Source: Cellulomonas sp. Leaf334 (GTDB lineage Bacteria > Actinomycetota > Actinomycetes > Actinomycetales > Cellulomonadaceae). From it: DNA of 64,000 nt. Below the pieces are notes generated by a model. The model was not told the DNA's origin. It searched no databases and was given only the letters and a program-made list of their open reading frames with translations. How positions within the stretch are numbered: the first letter of the stretch is position 1; every line of letters starts with the position of its first letter. Made by a program: the position numbers and the translations under genes. This document shows positions 17,292-27,945 of this stretch, piece by piece. The stretch covers positions 1,211,198-1,275,197 of the forward strand of contig NZ_LMOO01000001.1 in the NCBI RefSeq assembly GCF_001424195.1, written 5' to 3'.

Positions 17292-19346
17292 TCACGTGGT
17301 CGTCGTGCAGAGCGTGCCATTGAGCGTGAACAGGTTCGGCAGGACGTTCGGGCCGCCGTAGTTGCCGACGTACCCGACGTTCACCGTGGCACCCGGTGCG
17401 ATGGTGGCGTTCCAGTCGACGTTGGTCGCGGTCACGGCGTCGCCGCTGGCGGTCCAGGTCCCGTTCCAGCCGCCGCCGAAGCTCAGCCACGGTCGGGGGA
17501 AGGTGAACCCGAGGGTCCAGCCGTCGACCGCGACGTCGCCGGTGTTGGTGATGTCGACGCTGCCGACGTGCCCGTTGCCCCAGTCCGAGGCGTTGGTCAG
17601 GCGGACGCTGCACCCGCTCTCGGCGGGGGTGCCGGTGACGAACGCGACCGCGGGCGTCGACCAGCTCTGGGCACCGGCCTTGTCCGTGGTCACCACGGTC
17701 ACGGTGTACCGGCTGCCCGGCTCCAGACCGGTCAGCGTCGTGGAGGTGCCGGTGACGTGACCGACCAGCCGGGCGTCGTCCCCGTCCTGGAGGTGGACGT
17801 CGTAGCCGGCGGTGCGGACGCTGGCCGGCACCGCCTTCCAGGTGACGGTCGCCGTGCTGTCGGTCACTGCGGACACGATCGGGGTGCCGGCCGTGGGAGG
17901 AAGCGTGCGGGAGAGCTTCGGCTTGATCGTGAAGGTGGTCAGCGAGTACGCCGGCAGGGTCTGCGACGCAGCGGTGCCCGTACGGCTCTCGACGATGCCG
18001 GTGCCCCCGTTGAGGTACGTCCAGACCTTGGGCGCGTTCGGCGACGGCGTGTATCCGGCGTAGTCGACGGCGACGGTCCGCGCACGGTCGGGATCCTCGT
18101 TGAGCAGCATCACCGCGAGCTCCCCGTTGGGCCGCCGCACGGCGTGCCCCCGGACCGCCGGGTCGTTCGTCGTGACCCGCAGCAGCTGGTCCCCCGCGTT
18201 GGCGAACCTGTCGAGCAGCGCGAGCGCGTGGTACGGCGCGAACGGGGTGTTCAGCGGCGGTTCGCAGACCGAGCCGTCGGCGTTGCAGCTGCCGCTGGAG
18301 AACAGCCCGAAGTCGCCGTAGTCGGTCTGCCCGGCGACCGTGCTCACCGTCCCGATGCCGTTGCGGACGTTCCACCAGTCCACGGTGAACACCCCGGCAG
18401 CCCACAGCGCGGGCAGCGTGTCGGCAGCGAACAGGGCACCCGGCTGGGTGTTGATGCCGAAGCCGGCGTTGAGCTCGGTGAGCGAGATGCCGATCCGGCC
18501 GGAGCTCGCCCCGGCGTGCCGGGTGATCTGCGCGCGCGTCATCTCCGCGATGTCGACCACCTGCTCGGGCTTCGCCAGCGCGTCGCCGGCGTCGGTACCA
18601 CCCGGGTACCAGTGCAGGATCACAAAGTCGATGGACGGCCCCGCGATCGACAGCACGGTCTCGTTCCAGGGCGCGGAGTCGCCAGGCCCGACGATGTTGT
18701 CCGGCCAGTTGCCCGGCGTGGTCAGCACGGCGCCGATCTTGATCTTCGGGTCGACCGCCTTCATCGCCGCCGCGTAGGCGACGACCTCGTTCGCGTACTG
18801 CGTCGGGCTCTTGTCCTCGTGGTCGTCGGCCTCCCAGCTCGTGCCGTAGTGGCCGTTGCCGTAGTTCTCGTTGCCGATCTCCCAGTACGTGACGCCGTAC
18901 TTCTTCGTGACGTTCGCGTACCGGACCCAGCCGGCGGCCTCCTCGGCCGATCCGGTGCCGTAGTTCGCGATCACGATGGGCTGGGCGCCCGTGCGCCGGG
19001 CCCCCGCCATGAACGTGTCGAAGTCCGTGTTCGGCGCGACGTACCCGCCCGGCGCGGTGTGGTCCTCCCAGTGGTAGATGTCCGCGTACGACCCACCGGG
19101 GTACCGCAGCATCGTCACCCCGGCCGCCTTCAACAGCGTCGACGTCTCCGGGCTGCCCAGCTCGGTGTCCCAGATCGCGTGGTTGGCACCCGTCCCGAAC
19201 GTCGGGACCGTGCCCAGCCCTGCGTGGGCGTCGACGGTGACGGCGACCGGCTCCTCGGCCGCGACGGCCGGGCCGGCACTGACGAACCCGCCCGCGACGG
19301 ACACGGCCGCAGCCACGACGACGGCGGTCAGGCGGCGCACGCTCAT
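17292..19346 (-). CDS. Secreted GH-A glycosidase (arabinofuranosidase-like) with FN3 and CBM2
   Basis: Secreted enzyme of 684 aa. Residues 1-30 are a signal peptide ending AVAA. Residues about 31-470 are a clan GH-A catalytic domain like those annotated as alpha-L-arabinofuranosidases, with the acid/base Glu in YWEIGNE (Glu160) and the likely nucleophile Glu in ISLTELNAGFG (Glu291). A fibronectin type III domain follows (about 485-575, SAVTDSTATVTWKAV), then a CBM2 (about 580-684) that binds cellulose or xylan. The ATG at 19346 starts a clean signal peptide; upstream in-frame starts would add an Arg-rich tail. The GH family assignment is uncertain (GH51-like), but secretion and CBM2 targeting are clear. 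Convergent with the racemase-fold gene. Confidence 0.85.
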   Translation of the reverse strand: MSVRRLTAVVVAAAVSVAGGFVSAGPAVAAEEPVAVTVDAHAGLGTVPTFGTGANHAIWDTELGSPETSTLLKAAGVTMLRYPGGSYADIYHWEDHTAPGGYVAPNTDFDTFMAGARRTGAQPIVIANYGTGSAEEAAGWVRYANVTKKYGVTYWEIGNENYGNGHYGTSWEADDHEDKSPTQYANEVVAYAAAMKAVDPKIKIGAVLTTPGNWPDNIVGPGDSAPWNETVLSIAGPSIDFVILHWYPGGTDAGDALAKPEQVVDIAEMTRAQITRHAGASSGRIGISLTELNAGFGINTQPGALFAADTLPALWAAGVFTVDWWNVRNGIGTVSTVAGQTDYGDFGLFSSGSCNADGSVCEPPLNTPFAPYHALALLDRFANAGDQLLRVTTNDPAVRGHAVRRPNGELAVMLLNEDPDRARTVAVDYAGYTPSPNAPKVWTYLNGGTGIVESRTGTAASQTLPAYSLTTFTIKPKLSRTLPPTAGTPIVSAVTDSTATVTWKAVPASVRTAGYDVHLQDGDDARLVGHVTGTSTTLTGLEPGSRYTVTVVTTDKAGAQSWSTPAVAFVTGTPAESGCSVRLTNASDWGNGHVGSVDITNTGDVAVDGWTLGFTFPRPWLSFGGGWNGTWTASGDAVTATNVDWNATIAPGATVNVGYVGNYGGPNVLPNLFTLNGTLCTTTT

Positions 19347-19493
19347 GGGGGAAGCTCGCTTCGATCGGCGGGTCGGCGACGCGGACGGGCCCACCCTGGG
19401 ACACCGACGTCGGCCGGTCCAGGGTCCTAATCATTTCCAGCGGGGAACCAGCCCGCGCCCACAGACAGGCGTCACGCAGACGCCCGCCGCACC

Positions 19494-20797
<1,304 letters not shown>

Positions 20798-20801
<4 letters not shown>

Positions 20802-22957
20802 CCCGGGCCGACCAGGGCCGACCGGTTCGCGACCTCGTCGGCCGCGACCCGTCGGTAGAGGTCCCCGAGCGTGCCTGCCATGCGCTCGATGGTGAAGCTC
20901 TGTGCAACTGTCGAGCGGGACCGGCCCGCACGCCGATCATCCGTCTCGGCGAGCGAGGCGTCGAGCGCGGACCCGATCGCCGTGCGCAGACGGTCGACGT
21001 GCCACGTGGCGGTGAGGAAGCCGGTGTCGCCCTCCTCCACGTACGTCGCCGGGCCGCCGCCGTCGGGCGCCACGACGACGAGGCCGGACCCCATCGCCTC
21101 GAGCAGCGCGATGCCGAACTCCTCCTTGAGGCTCGCGCAGACGTAGATCCCCCGCGGCGAACTGCGCCCGGGCAACCCCGTGCGCGCGGCCGCGACCCAG
21201 CGAGCGACCACGTCGTTCGGTCGATGGCCTGGGAGCAGCAGGCCCGCGGCTTCGCGCTCGGTCGCGGGCACGGCGGCATCGATGAGGTCCAGCTGCTCGC
21301 GTTCGTCGGCCGTCGGGTGCTCCAGGTCACCACCGACGACGAGCAGGTTGGCCCGATCGCGAAGACCGCCGCTCGCCCACGCCTGCACGAGCGTGGCGAC
21401 ACCCTTGACCCGGTGCAGACGCCCGACGCTCACGATCAGCGGCAGCGGCCGGCGCTCGCTCGGCAACCCGTCGACCAGAGCGCGAAGCTCCGCCAACGCG
21501 TCCGTCGGCTCGCCGCCCGCGGCGTATGCCTCTGCCTCTGCCACGGCGCGGTCGACGACGACGAGGTCCACACCCTCCGGGACGATCGTGTGCCGCTCGG
21601 GGTGCGCCATGACGTCGATCCCCACCAGCTCGCGCATGTCACGGCGCAACGCCGGACGAGGGAACAGGACCGTGTGCGCGGCGTTGGCGGCAAGCCGCTG
21701 CACGAGCCGAGCGCGGAACCAGAAGTGCTCGGCTGCGTCGACCTCCCCGAAGTTCTGCCGGGTCAGGCGGCCGGCCAGGTCGAGCGACTGGATGACGGCG
21801 TGCGGGTCGGGCGCGACCGTGAACACGGTGGGGATGTCCAGCTCGCTCGCGACGTCGGCAGCGGCCAGGCTCCCGACGTCGGCCATCCGCAGGTGGAGCA
21901 GGTCGAGCCCGCCCGCGGCACGCAGGACCCGCCGGATGCCACGACGCGCTGACACGCGCAGCGACCATGCCGCGGCCATCGGGACCGGCTCGCGCCGGAG
22001 CGGGACCCGACCATAGTGGTGCCCGCTGCCGTCCAGCGCCCCCAGGTCGGCGACGGCCTCCACGACCGATCCCCGCGAGATGGTGATCACCCGGTCCACC
22101 GGTCGCGTGAGGAGGTCCGGGGCGACGAGCGCATCGCCGAGCCGCACCAGCAGCGTCGCGATGCCGCCGTTGTCGCCCGCCCCGGCCGCGGTCAGGCCCG
22201 CGTCGATGTCGGCGTGCAGGAACAGCTGAGCGACGCTCAGCCCAGGGCGCGCGGGCTCCCGCCGCCACGACGCGGCAGCCTCGATGTCGACGAGCGCGAG
22301 CCGGGCGACGTCCGCCAGCTCGTCGTCCCCGGCGGCCAGGCCGTCGAGGAGCCCGACGACGGCGCCGTCACCCGGGCGCTGACCGAGCGCGGCGACCGCC
22401 GCGCCGCGCACCAGCCCGTCCTCGCCGGTGTCACCGGCGAGCTCCAGGAGCGGCCGGACAGCGACGGCGTGCCGCACGAGCCCGAGGGTCTCCACCACGC
22501 GGGCCCGCGCCTCCGGCTCGGTCACCCCGAGCAGCGCCGCCTCGAGGCCGACGGCCACCTGCTCCGGCGCGCCGGAGGACCACTGCTCCAGCGTCCGCTG
22601 GGCGAGCATCCCGCCGAACCCGCCGACCCGGGTCATGCCGACGAGGCGCGCCACCGCGTCCGCACGTGGCAGCCCCGAGCCCAGCACCCACGCGGCGTGC
22701 TCGCGCATGAACGGCCGGTCGTCGGAGAGCAGCCGGGCCACTGCGCGTGAGGCCTCGTCGTCGCCGATCTTTCCCAGCGCGTGCACCGCGGCGATCGCCA
22801 CCAGCTGGTCGGCGTCGAGCAGCGCACCCCGGAGCACCCGGATCGTCCGGACACCGGGGTCACGAGTGCTCTCGAAGGCGAGCTCGTCCGCGAGCCGCAT
22901 GCCCTCGACGATGCGCGTCGCTGCGCGAAGCTCGTCGAGCGAGGTCTGGATGCCCAC
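20798..22957 (-). CDS. HEAT-repeat protein fused to a GT4 glycosyltransferase
   Basis: Protein of 719 aa. Residues about 30-245 are HEAT/PBS-lyase-like helical repeats (LVAIAAVHALGKIGDDEASRAV and RGAAVAALGQRPGDGAVVGLL are typical units). Residues about 255-705 are a GT-B glycosyltransferase of the GT4 type: PLIVSVGRLHRVKGVATLV opens the donor domain, and the E-x7-E motif is KEEFGIALLEAMGSG. HEAT repeats usually bind proteins, so a scaffold or acceptor-docking role for the N-terminal half is plausible but unproven. The GTG start follows AGAGGAA. Co-translated with the downstream GT1 gene. Confidence 0.85.
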
Positions 22958-23109
22958 GGGGTTCCTCTGCAGGGTGGTTGGTGCCGGACCGACGAGACCG
23001 TCGGTCCAGCCCGGCCGATGCTAGGTCGGCTGACGAGGACCGGCCCGTCGAGTTCCTGGCAAAGCTCTCAGGTTCCAGCCGCGAGGCGCCCTGCGCGCTT
23101 GAATGAGGC

Positions 23110-24075
23110 ATGGCCCCGGAACACTCACCCGCCGTCGAGCTCGAGGTCGGGTCCCGCACCGTGCGGCTCTCCAACCCCGACCGCATCTACTTCCCCGCCA
23201 GCGGGGCGACCAAGCTCGACCTCGCCGGCTACTACCTCTCCGTGGGCGACGGGATCGTGCGTGCGCTGCAGGAGCGCCCGTGCATGATGCACCGCTACCC
23301 GACGGGTGTCGCCGGGGACAAGGTGCACCAGAAGCGGTTGCCACGCGGCGCCCCGTCGTGGATGGAGACGGTCGAGGTCTACTTCCCGCGCTTCGGCCGC
23401 ACCGCCGACGAGCTGTGCGTGACCGAGCTGGCCCACGTGATCTGGGCGGTGCAGATGTCGACCGTCGAGTTCCACCCGTGGAACAGTCGCCGTGCCGACA
23501 CCGAACGCCCGGACGAGTGGCGCATCGACCTGGACCCCATGCCGGACTGCCCGTTCGACCGGGTGCGGCGGGTCGCGCACGTCGCGCACGAGGTCCTGGA
23601 CGAGCTGGGCGCCGTCGGCTGGCCGAAGACCTCCGGCGGCTCCGGCCTGCACGTCTACGTCCGGACGAAGCCCGAGCACGGGTTCGCCGACGTGCGCCGA
23701 GCAGCGCTCGCGTTCGCGCGGGAGGTGGAACGCCGGGCACCGGACGACGTCACGACCGCATGGTGGCGGCGCGACCGGGACCCGTCTCTCGTGTTCGTCG
23801 ACTACAACCAGAACGCCCGCGACCACACCATCGCCTCGGCCTACTCGGTCCGCGGGACCCCGGACGCCACCGTGTCGACGCCCCTGCGCTGGGACGAGAT
23901 CGACGACGTCGACCCCCGCGACTGCACCCTGCGCACGGTCCCCGCCCGCTATGCCGAGCTCGGCGACCTCCACGCCGGCATCGACGACGCGGTGTTCGAC
24001 CTCGCACCGCTCCTCGGCTGGGCCGAGCGCGACGAACGCGACGGCGCCACGACGCCCCCGGACGACGACGTGTGA
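23110..24075 (+). CDS. LigD-type polymerase domain protein (AEP primase family)
   Basis: Protein of 321 aa corresponding to the stand-alone polymerase/primase domain of bacterial ligase D, used in non-homologous end joining and gap filling, sometimes with ribonucleotides. Visible motifs are NPDRIYFP near the N-terminus, the metal-binding DxD in WRIDLDPMP, and the nucleotide-binding SGGSGLHVYVR. No ligase or nuclease domain is attached and no Ku gene is nearby, so it may act in trans. The ATG has only a weak purine-rich site. Confidence 0.9.
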   Translation: MAPEHSPAVELEVGSRTVRLSNPDRIYFPASGATKLDLAGYYLSVGDGIVRALQERPCMMHRYPTGVAGDKVHQKRLPRGAPSWMETVEVYFPRFGRTADELCVTELAHVIWAVQMSTVEFHPWNSRRADTERPDEWRIDLDPMPDCPFDRVRRVAHVAHEVLDELGAVGWPKTSGGSGLHVYVRTKPEHGFADVRRAALAFAREVERRAPDDVTTAWWRRDRDPSLVFVDYNQNARDHTIASAYSVRGTPDATVSTPLRWDEIDDVDPRDCTLRTVPARYAELGDLHAGIDDAVFDLAPLLGWAERDERDGATTPPDDDV

Positions 24076-24104
24076 GCCGACCGCGTGGACGCTCGATCCT
24101 CGGC

Positions 24105-24629
24105 TCAGCCGACCGGGTCGAGCACCAGGACGGGAATCTCGCGCCGCGCCCACAGGCGATAGGAGCTGAAAGCAGGAAAGATCTCCTCCCCACGTCGGTA
24201 GCACCTCTCCCGCTCGGCTCCGTGCAGCTCGCGGGCCACCACGTCCCGGGTGGAGCCACCGAGAACGATCGTGGCGCGGGGATGGGCGCGCAGGTTGTGG
24301 TACCAGGACGGGTGGTGCGCTCGTCCGAAGTTCGAGGCGATCAGGATGACCCGGTCGCCGTCGGGCAGCGGGAGCACCGGCACGGTCCGCAAGATTCCCG
24401 TTCTCGCTCCCGTTGTCGTGAGCATCGCGATCTCGAGACCGGACAGCCACCCTGACGCGGTCGTCCGACGGGACGACAGCCGGTAGACCACCTCGTCGAG
24501 AGGCTGCTGGATGACGCCGTACAGCTTGGCCATCGGGCGTGCAGCCGCTTGGCGCCGGACGATCCGCCGCCCAGGTCCTGCCTGCCGGTAGCTGTGATTC
24601 AGCTCGCTCGGCTCTCCGCGGTCGCTCAT
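24105..24629 (-). CDS. Deazaflavin (F420)-dependent nitroreductase family protein
   Basis: Protein of 174 aa of the Ddn/FDOR split-beta-barrel group. The run LTTTGARTGILRTVPVLPLPDGDRVILIASNFGRAHHPSWYHNL carries the family hallmarks TTTGRKTG-like, GG/NFG and HPxWyhNL. Members use reduced F420 to reduce quinones, nitro compounds or other substrates. The gene lies 20 bases after the DUF4242 gene and is probably the last of a three-gene unit headed by the LuxR-family regulator. Substrate unknown. Confidence 0.88.
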   Translation of the reverse strand: MSDRGEPSELNHSYRQAGPGRRIVRRQAAARPMAKLYGVIQQPLDEVVYRLSSRRTTASGWLSGLEIAMLTTTGARTGILRTVPVLPLPDGDRVILIASNFGRAHHPSWYHNLRAHPRATIVLGGSTRDVVARELHGAERERCYRRGEEIFPAFSSYRLWARREIPVLVLDPVG

Positions 24630-24649
24630 GGCGCAGGGGACCTAGCCGG

Positions 24650-24901
24650 TCAGGCGCCTTCGACGACCTGATAGATCTCGTCGGCCACGAGTCCGTGCGC
24701 CTCACGGTGCACGGACTGGGCCGCGTCGGCCGTCGGGGCGTCGACGAGGCAGAAGATCTTGGCGTGCTTCTCGTCGACCCAGTAGCGAAGGTACTGAACA
24801 CCCTGGGGTCCCTGGGTCTGCAGGTCGGCGGCGTGGGCCTTGGACACGTCGTCGAGGGTGACGGGTGCATCGAGGGTGTGGACATCCATGAAGAGGGGCA
24901 T
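24650..24901 (-). CDS. DUF4242 small protein (SCO4226-like)
   Basis: Protein of 83 aa of the DUF4242 family, a ferredoxin-like small fold; the Streptomyces homologue SCO4226 has been described as nickel-binding. Family marks are MPLFMDVHTL at the start, KAHAADLQTQ, and LRYWVDEKHAKIFCLVDAPTADAAQSVHREAHG. The ATG at 24901 is chosen because AAAGGCAG lies upstream and the protein then starts as its relatives do. It lies 78 bases after the regulator gene and 20 bases before the nitroreductase. Confidence 0.85.
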   Translation of the reverse strand: MPLFMDVHTLDAPVTLDDVSKAHAADLQTQGPQGVQYLRYWVDEKHAKIFCLVDAPTADAAQSVHREAHGLVADEIYQVVEGA

Positions 24902-24979
24902 CGAACTGCCTTTCGCGTCGGTCGTGACTGGGATCCCAGGACATCTCGACCGACCGGGTCGCCGCATCGGGAACTCGCC

Positions 24980-27571
24980 CTAGATTGGCGGCCGGCTCTC
25001 CGGCTTCACGATGCCCAGCTGGCGCGCTCGGGCGGTGGCTCGTGCCCGGGTCGGGACCTCCAGCTTCTGCAGCACCGCCGAGACGTGGTGGCCGACCGTC
25101 TTCGGTGCCAGCACAAGGGTGTGGGCGATCTCGTGGTTGCTGAGCCCCTCACACAGCAGGTGCAGCACCTCAAGCTCCCGGGCCGTCAGACCGTGTGAGT
25201 CGTCCGGTGCCGGCCTGGGCCCCCGCGGAACGGGCACTCCGCGTCGCTGCCACTCCCGCGCGGCTGCTCGCAGTGTCGCGCTCCCACCGAGCTGGACGAG
25301 CAGCTCGTGAGCGGTGCGGGCATGGGCGGGATCGTCGGATCCGGCCAGTGTGATGGCGTGCCAGAACGGGTCGCCGATGCTCTCCCAGATCTCTGCTGCC
25401 TCGGACCACCGGCCGGCGAGCATCAGGTCGAAGGGCGGAGCGATGGGCGAACCCTGCCGGGGATCGTCCGACAGCACCGACCACCAGGCGAGCGTACCGA
25501 TCCACCAGCCGTTCCTGGTCTCGCACGCCGCCACCCAGGCGCGGTCGATCTCTGCCTGCACCCTGTCGGGTTGGTCGCGGATCCACGCGGCCTCGGCACG
25601 GACCATCGCGACGGGGACCGTGAGCTCAGGGTTGCGCCCGCGGCTGGCCAGTGCGAAGGCCTCGTCGAGGTGGTCGACGGCGTCAGGGTCCCCGCGCCTG
25701 ATCCCGACAGTTCCGGCGACGAGCAAGGCGGTGCCCCGGCTGGCGCTCGAGCCGCGGTTCTCGAGGATGGGTCGGCACCGGATCAACGCCTGCTCCCACT
25801 CTCCTGTCATCAGCTCCAGCTCGGCGGCCATCGCCTCCATGTTGAGCCGCCAGGTGTCGAGGTCGCGCTTCAGGGAGTAGCCGATCCCGGCCGCGAGGTA
25901 GTCGCGCGTCTCCGCGACCAGGTGGTGACTCAGCGTCGCCGACGCCAGGTTGTTATAGGTCCGTGCCGTGTGCTCGTGGGCCTCGTTCTCCAGGCCCCGG
26001 TCCAGGCTCGCCTCCAGCACGGCACGGCCCTCGTCCAGGCGACCGGACGAGCTGAGCGCACTACCGATGTTGGTCTGGGCGTGCATGACGACCTCGTCGG
26101 CACCAAGGTCGGTGCCCAGGCTGATCGCGCGCCGTCCCCAGGCGATGGCACCCTCGGCGTCGCCGGCCAGCACGCACAGCTGGGACATGTTGCTGAAGGC
26201 CATCGCCAGCGGTTCGCTCGCGGACACCTTCTCGAGGGTCCGCACCGCCTCGTTGCCGTACTGGTGTGCTTCTCGCGTGTGACCCAACACCCAGCTGATG
26301 CGGGAGCACCACCGCAACGCCACCCCGACACCCAGGGTGTCGCCCGCGGTCCGGTGCAGGTCCAAGGAGGTCCGGCTGCATTCCAAGGACTCCTCGAACA
26401 GCCCGGTGAGATAGCACTCGAAGGCGAGGTCGGCGAGGAGCTTCGCCTGGTCGCCGTCGGAGAGCCGGGTGCGATGTCGCACAGCGGCCTGCAGATGTTG
26501 CACCGCTTCGGCGTGGGCTCCCAGATGCGCTGCCTGCCTGCCGGCCCGGGGTGCGTGCACGAGGATCGCGTCCGCGTCCCCCGCCCGCTCGGCCAGTGTG
26601 GCCAGGAGCCTTTCGTCGGTGCTGGAGTGCACCTCCAACCAGTCCAGCGCCCGCGCCGCCAGAGCCGTGGTGGTTGCCAGCGAGAGGGCGTCCAGGACCA
26701 CCTGCCGAGCCAGGTCGTGACGGAAGTCCACAAGTCGGTCGGTGCAGACCAACAGACCGCCGCGGAGACACTCGTCGAGCTCACGGGGGTGGACCCCGGC
26801 GGTCGCGAGCACGAGGTTCGAGTCGGACCTGCCGAGCACGGCCACCGCGTCGAGGACGGTGCGACCGGGCGGTGAGAGTCGCGCGGCCCGGCTCAGCACT
26901 GCGTCGCGCAGACCAGCGGGGAGGCGATCGGTGCCGGCCGCCAGCAGCTCGCTGACGAAGAAGGCGTTCCCCTCGGTCCGGTGGAACAACACGTCGACGT
27001 CGACTGCGGCACCGACCTCCCGTACCCACTGCTCGACCGCCGACCGGGTCAGGCTCGGCACCGCGAGCCGCACGGTCGTGGCACACGACGCCAGGTCCCC
27101 GAGGACGAGTGTCAGAGGATGGCCAGGCCCGAGCTCGTCGCTGCGGAGCGTCACCAGGACCAGCACGGAAACGTCCCGCACCCGTCGGCCGAGGTAACGG
27201 ATCATGTCCAGGGTCGCCTCGTCAGCCCAGTGTGCGTCCTCGATGACGAGGATCGTGGGTTGATCGCCGAGCGCCGAGAGCACTGCGGTGTAGAGCACCA
27301 GTCGGTCCGGAGCTCCCCGCAACTGGTCGGCGACGTCGGGGCCGAGCGCGTCGGCGACGTCGGTCAGTGGGCCCATCGGCCGTGCCGGCACAGCCCCGTC
27401 GCAGACCCCGCACATCACCCGGACGTCGCTGTCCGACGTGAACTGCTCCACGAGTGCGCTCTTCCCGATGCCGGCTGGACCGTTGACCAGCACCATGCGC
27501 CCCCGACCCCTCGTGGCTTCGGCGAGGTAGCCGGTCAGGGCTGCAAGTTGAGACTGGCGTTCGAGCAGCAC
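24980..27571 (-). CDS. LAL-type LuxR-family ATPase transcription regulator
   Basis: Large regulator of 863 aa. The N-terminal AAA-like ATPase has Walker A GPAGIGKS (31-38) and Walker B ILVIED (107-112). A long middle region contains tetratricopeptide-like helices. A C-terminal LuxR helix-turn-helix (about 795-855: LTARELEVLHLLCEGLSNHEIAHTLVLAPKTVGHHVSAVLQKL) ends the protein. Such proteins sense ligands or proteins through the middle region and activate nearby genes, here probably the DUF4242 and nitroreductase genes that follow. The GTG start is only moderately supported. By eye, base composition is less GC-rich than the flanking blocks, which may hint at a different history. Confidence 0.9.
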   Translation of the reverse strand: MLLERQSQLAALTGYLAEATRGRGRMVLVNGPAGIGKSALVEQFTSDSDVRVMCGVCDGAVPARPMGPLTDVADALGPDVADQLRGAPDRLVLYTAVLSALGDQPTILVIEDAHWADEATLDMIRYLGRRVRDVSVLVLVTLRSDELGPGHPLTLVLGDLASCATTVRLAVPSLTRSAVEQWVREVGAAVDVDVLFHRTEGNAFFVSELLAAGTDRLPAGLRDAVLSRAARLSPPGRTVLDAVAVLGRSDSNLVLATAGVHPRELDECLRGGLLVCTDRLVDFRHDLARQVVLDALSLATTTALAARALDWLEVHSSTDERLLATLAERAGDADAILVHAPRAGRQAAHLGAHAEAVQHLQAAVRHRTRLSDGDQAKLLADLAFECYLTGLFEESLECSRTSLDLHRTAGDTLGVGVALRWCSRISWVLGHTREAHQYGNEAVRTLEKVSASEPLAMAFSNMSQLCVLAGDAEGAIAWGRRAISLGTDLGADEVVMHAQTNIGSALSSSGRLDEGRAVLEASLDRGLENEAHEHTARTYNNLASATLSHHLVAETRDYLAAGIGYSLKRDLDTWRLNMEAMAAELELMTGEWEQALIRCRPILENRGSSASRGTALLVAGTVGIRRGDPDAVDHLDEAFALASRGRNPELTVPVAMVRAEAAWIRDQPDRVQAEIDRAWVAACETRNGWWIGTLAWWSVLSDDPRQGSPIAPPFDLMLAGRWSEAAEIWESIGDPFWHAITLAGSDDPAHARTAHELLVQLGGSATLRAAAREWQRRGVPVPRGPRPAPDDSHGLTARELEVLHLLCEGLSNHEIAHTLVLAPKTVGHHVSAVLQKLEVPTRARATARARQLGIVKPESRPPI

Positions 27572-27731
27572 CCCTCATCGAATACCCCACCGTTGCGACA
27601 GCGCAATCGATTCTCGATGGATGCCTGGATGCGGCGCTCGCTTGCTCGATGCGCTCGATACCGCGCTCGGCGATCAGTCCGCCCTTCCCGCCCGGCTGCG
27701 TGCGCGGCAGGAGGGCAGGGTTGCGTCAACG

Positions 27732-27765
27732 ACGAAGGCCCGGACCATCAGGTCCGGGCCTTCGT
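27732..27765 (-). terminator. Terminator after the initiator tRNA gene
   Basis: Perfect 15-bp inverted repeat (27732-27746 and 27751-27765, loop ATCA) beginning 7 bases beyond the tRNA 3' end. On the minus strand the following tract is weak in T; on the plus strand it is followed by TCTTCTT, so it can work in both directions. Confidence 0.75.
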
Positions 27766-27772
27766 CTTCTTG

Positions 27773-27846
27773 TAGCGGGGGCAGGATTTGAACCTGCGAC
27801 CTCTGGGTTATGAGCCCAGCGAGCTACCGAGCTGCTCCACCCCGCG
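27773..27846 (-). tRNA. Initiator tRNA-fMet (anticodon CAT)
   Basis: On the minus strand the 74-base sequence folds as a complete tRNA. The acceptor starts CGCGGGG with a C1:U72 mismatch, the mark of bacterial initiator tRNAs. The D-arm is GGAGCAGCTCGGTAGCTC, and the anticodon stem holds three G:C pairs (GGG/CCC) around CTCATAA. The T-loop is TTCAAAT with stem GCAGG/CCTGC. CCA is not encoded. It closely matches actinobacterial initiator tRNAs. Confidence 0.97.
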
Positions 27847-27857
27847 TCGGTGGTTAC

Positions 27858-27886
27858 AACTTACCTCACCCGTCAGGGGGGACCAA
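27858..27886 (-). promoter_or_regulatory. Promoter of the initiator tRNA gene
   Basis: On the minus strand TTGGTC (27881-27886) is followed by a 17-base spacer and TAAGTT (27858-27863), 11 bases before the mature tRNA 5' end. This fits a housekeeping sigma-70-type promoter with an ideal spacer. Confidence 0.75.
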
Positions 27887-27945
27887 ATCGCAGGTGCCCG
27901 GCCGGTGGTGGCGTACGTCACCTCCACCGACCGGGCGCCGTGCGG

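Noticed and set aside
27591..27731. Lower-GC stretch between the LAL gene and the tRNA terminator as a hidden small gene
   Set aside because: No open frame with a ribosome-binding site or coding-like codon use was found. It is probably the upstream control region of the LAL gene.
24105..27771. Genomic island integrated at the 3' end of the initiator tRNA gene
   Set aside because: The adjacent block is somewhat less GC-rich and abuts the tRNA 3' side, but I found no integrase gene and no direct repeat of the tRNA end at the other border.
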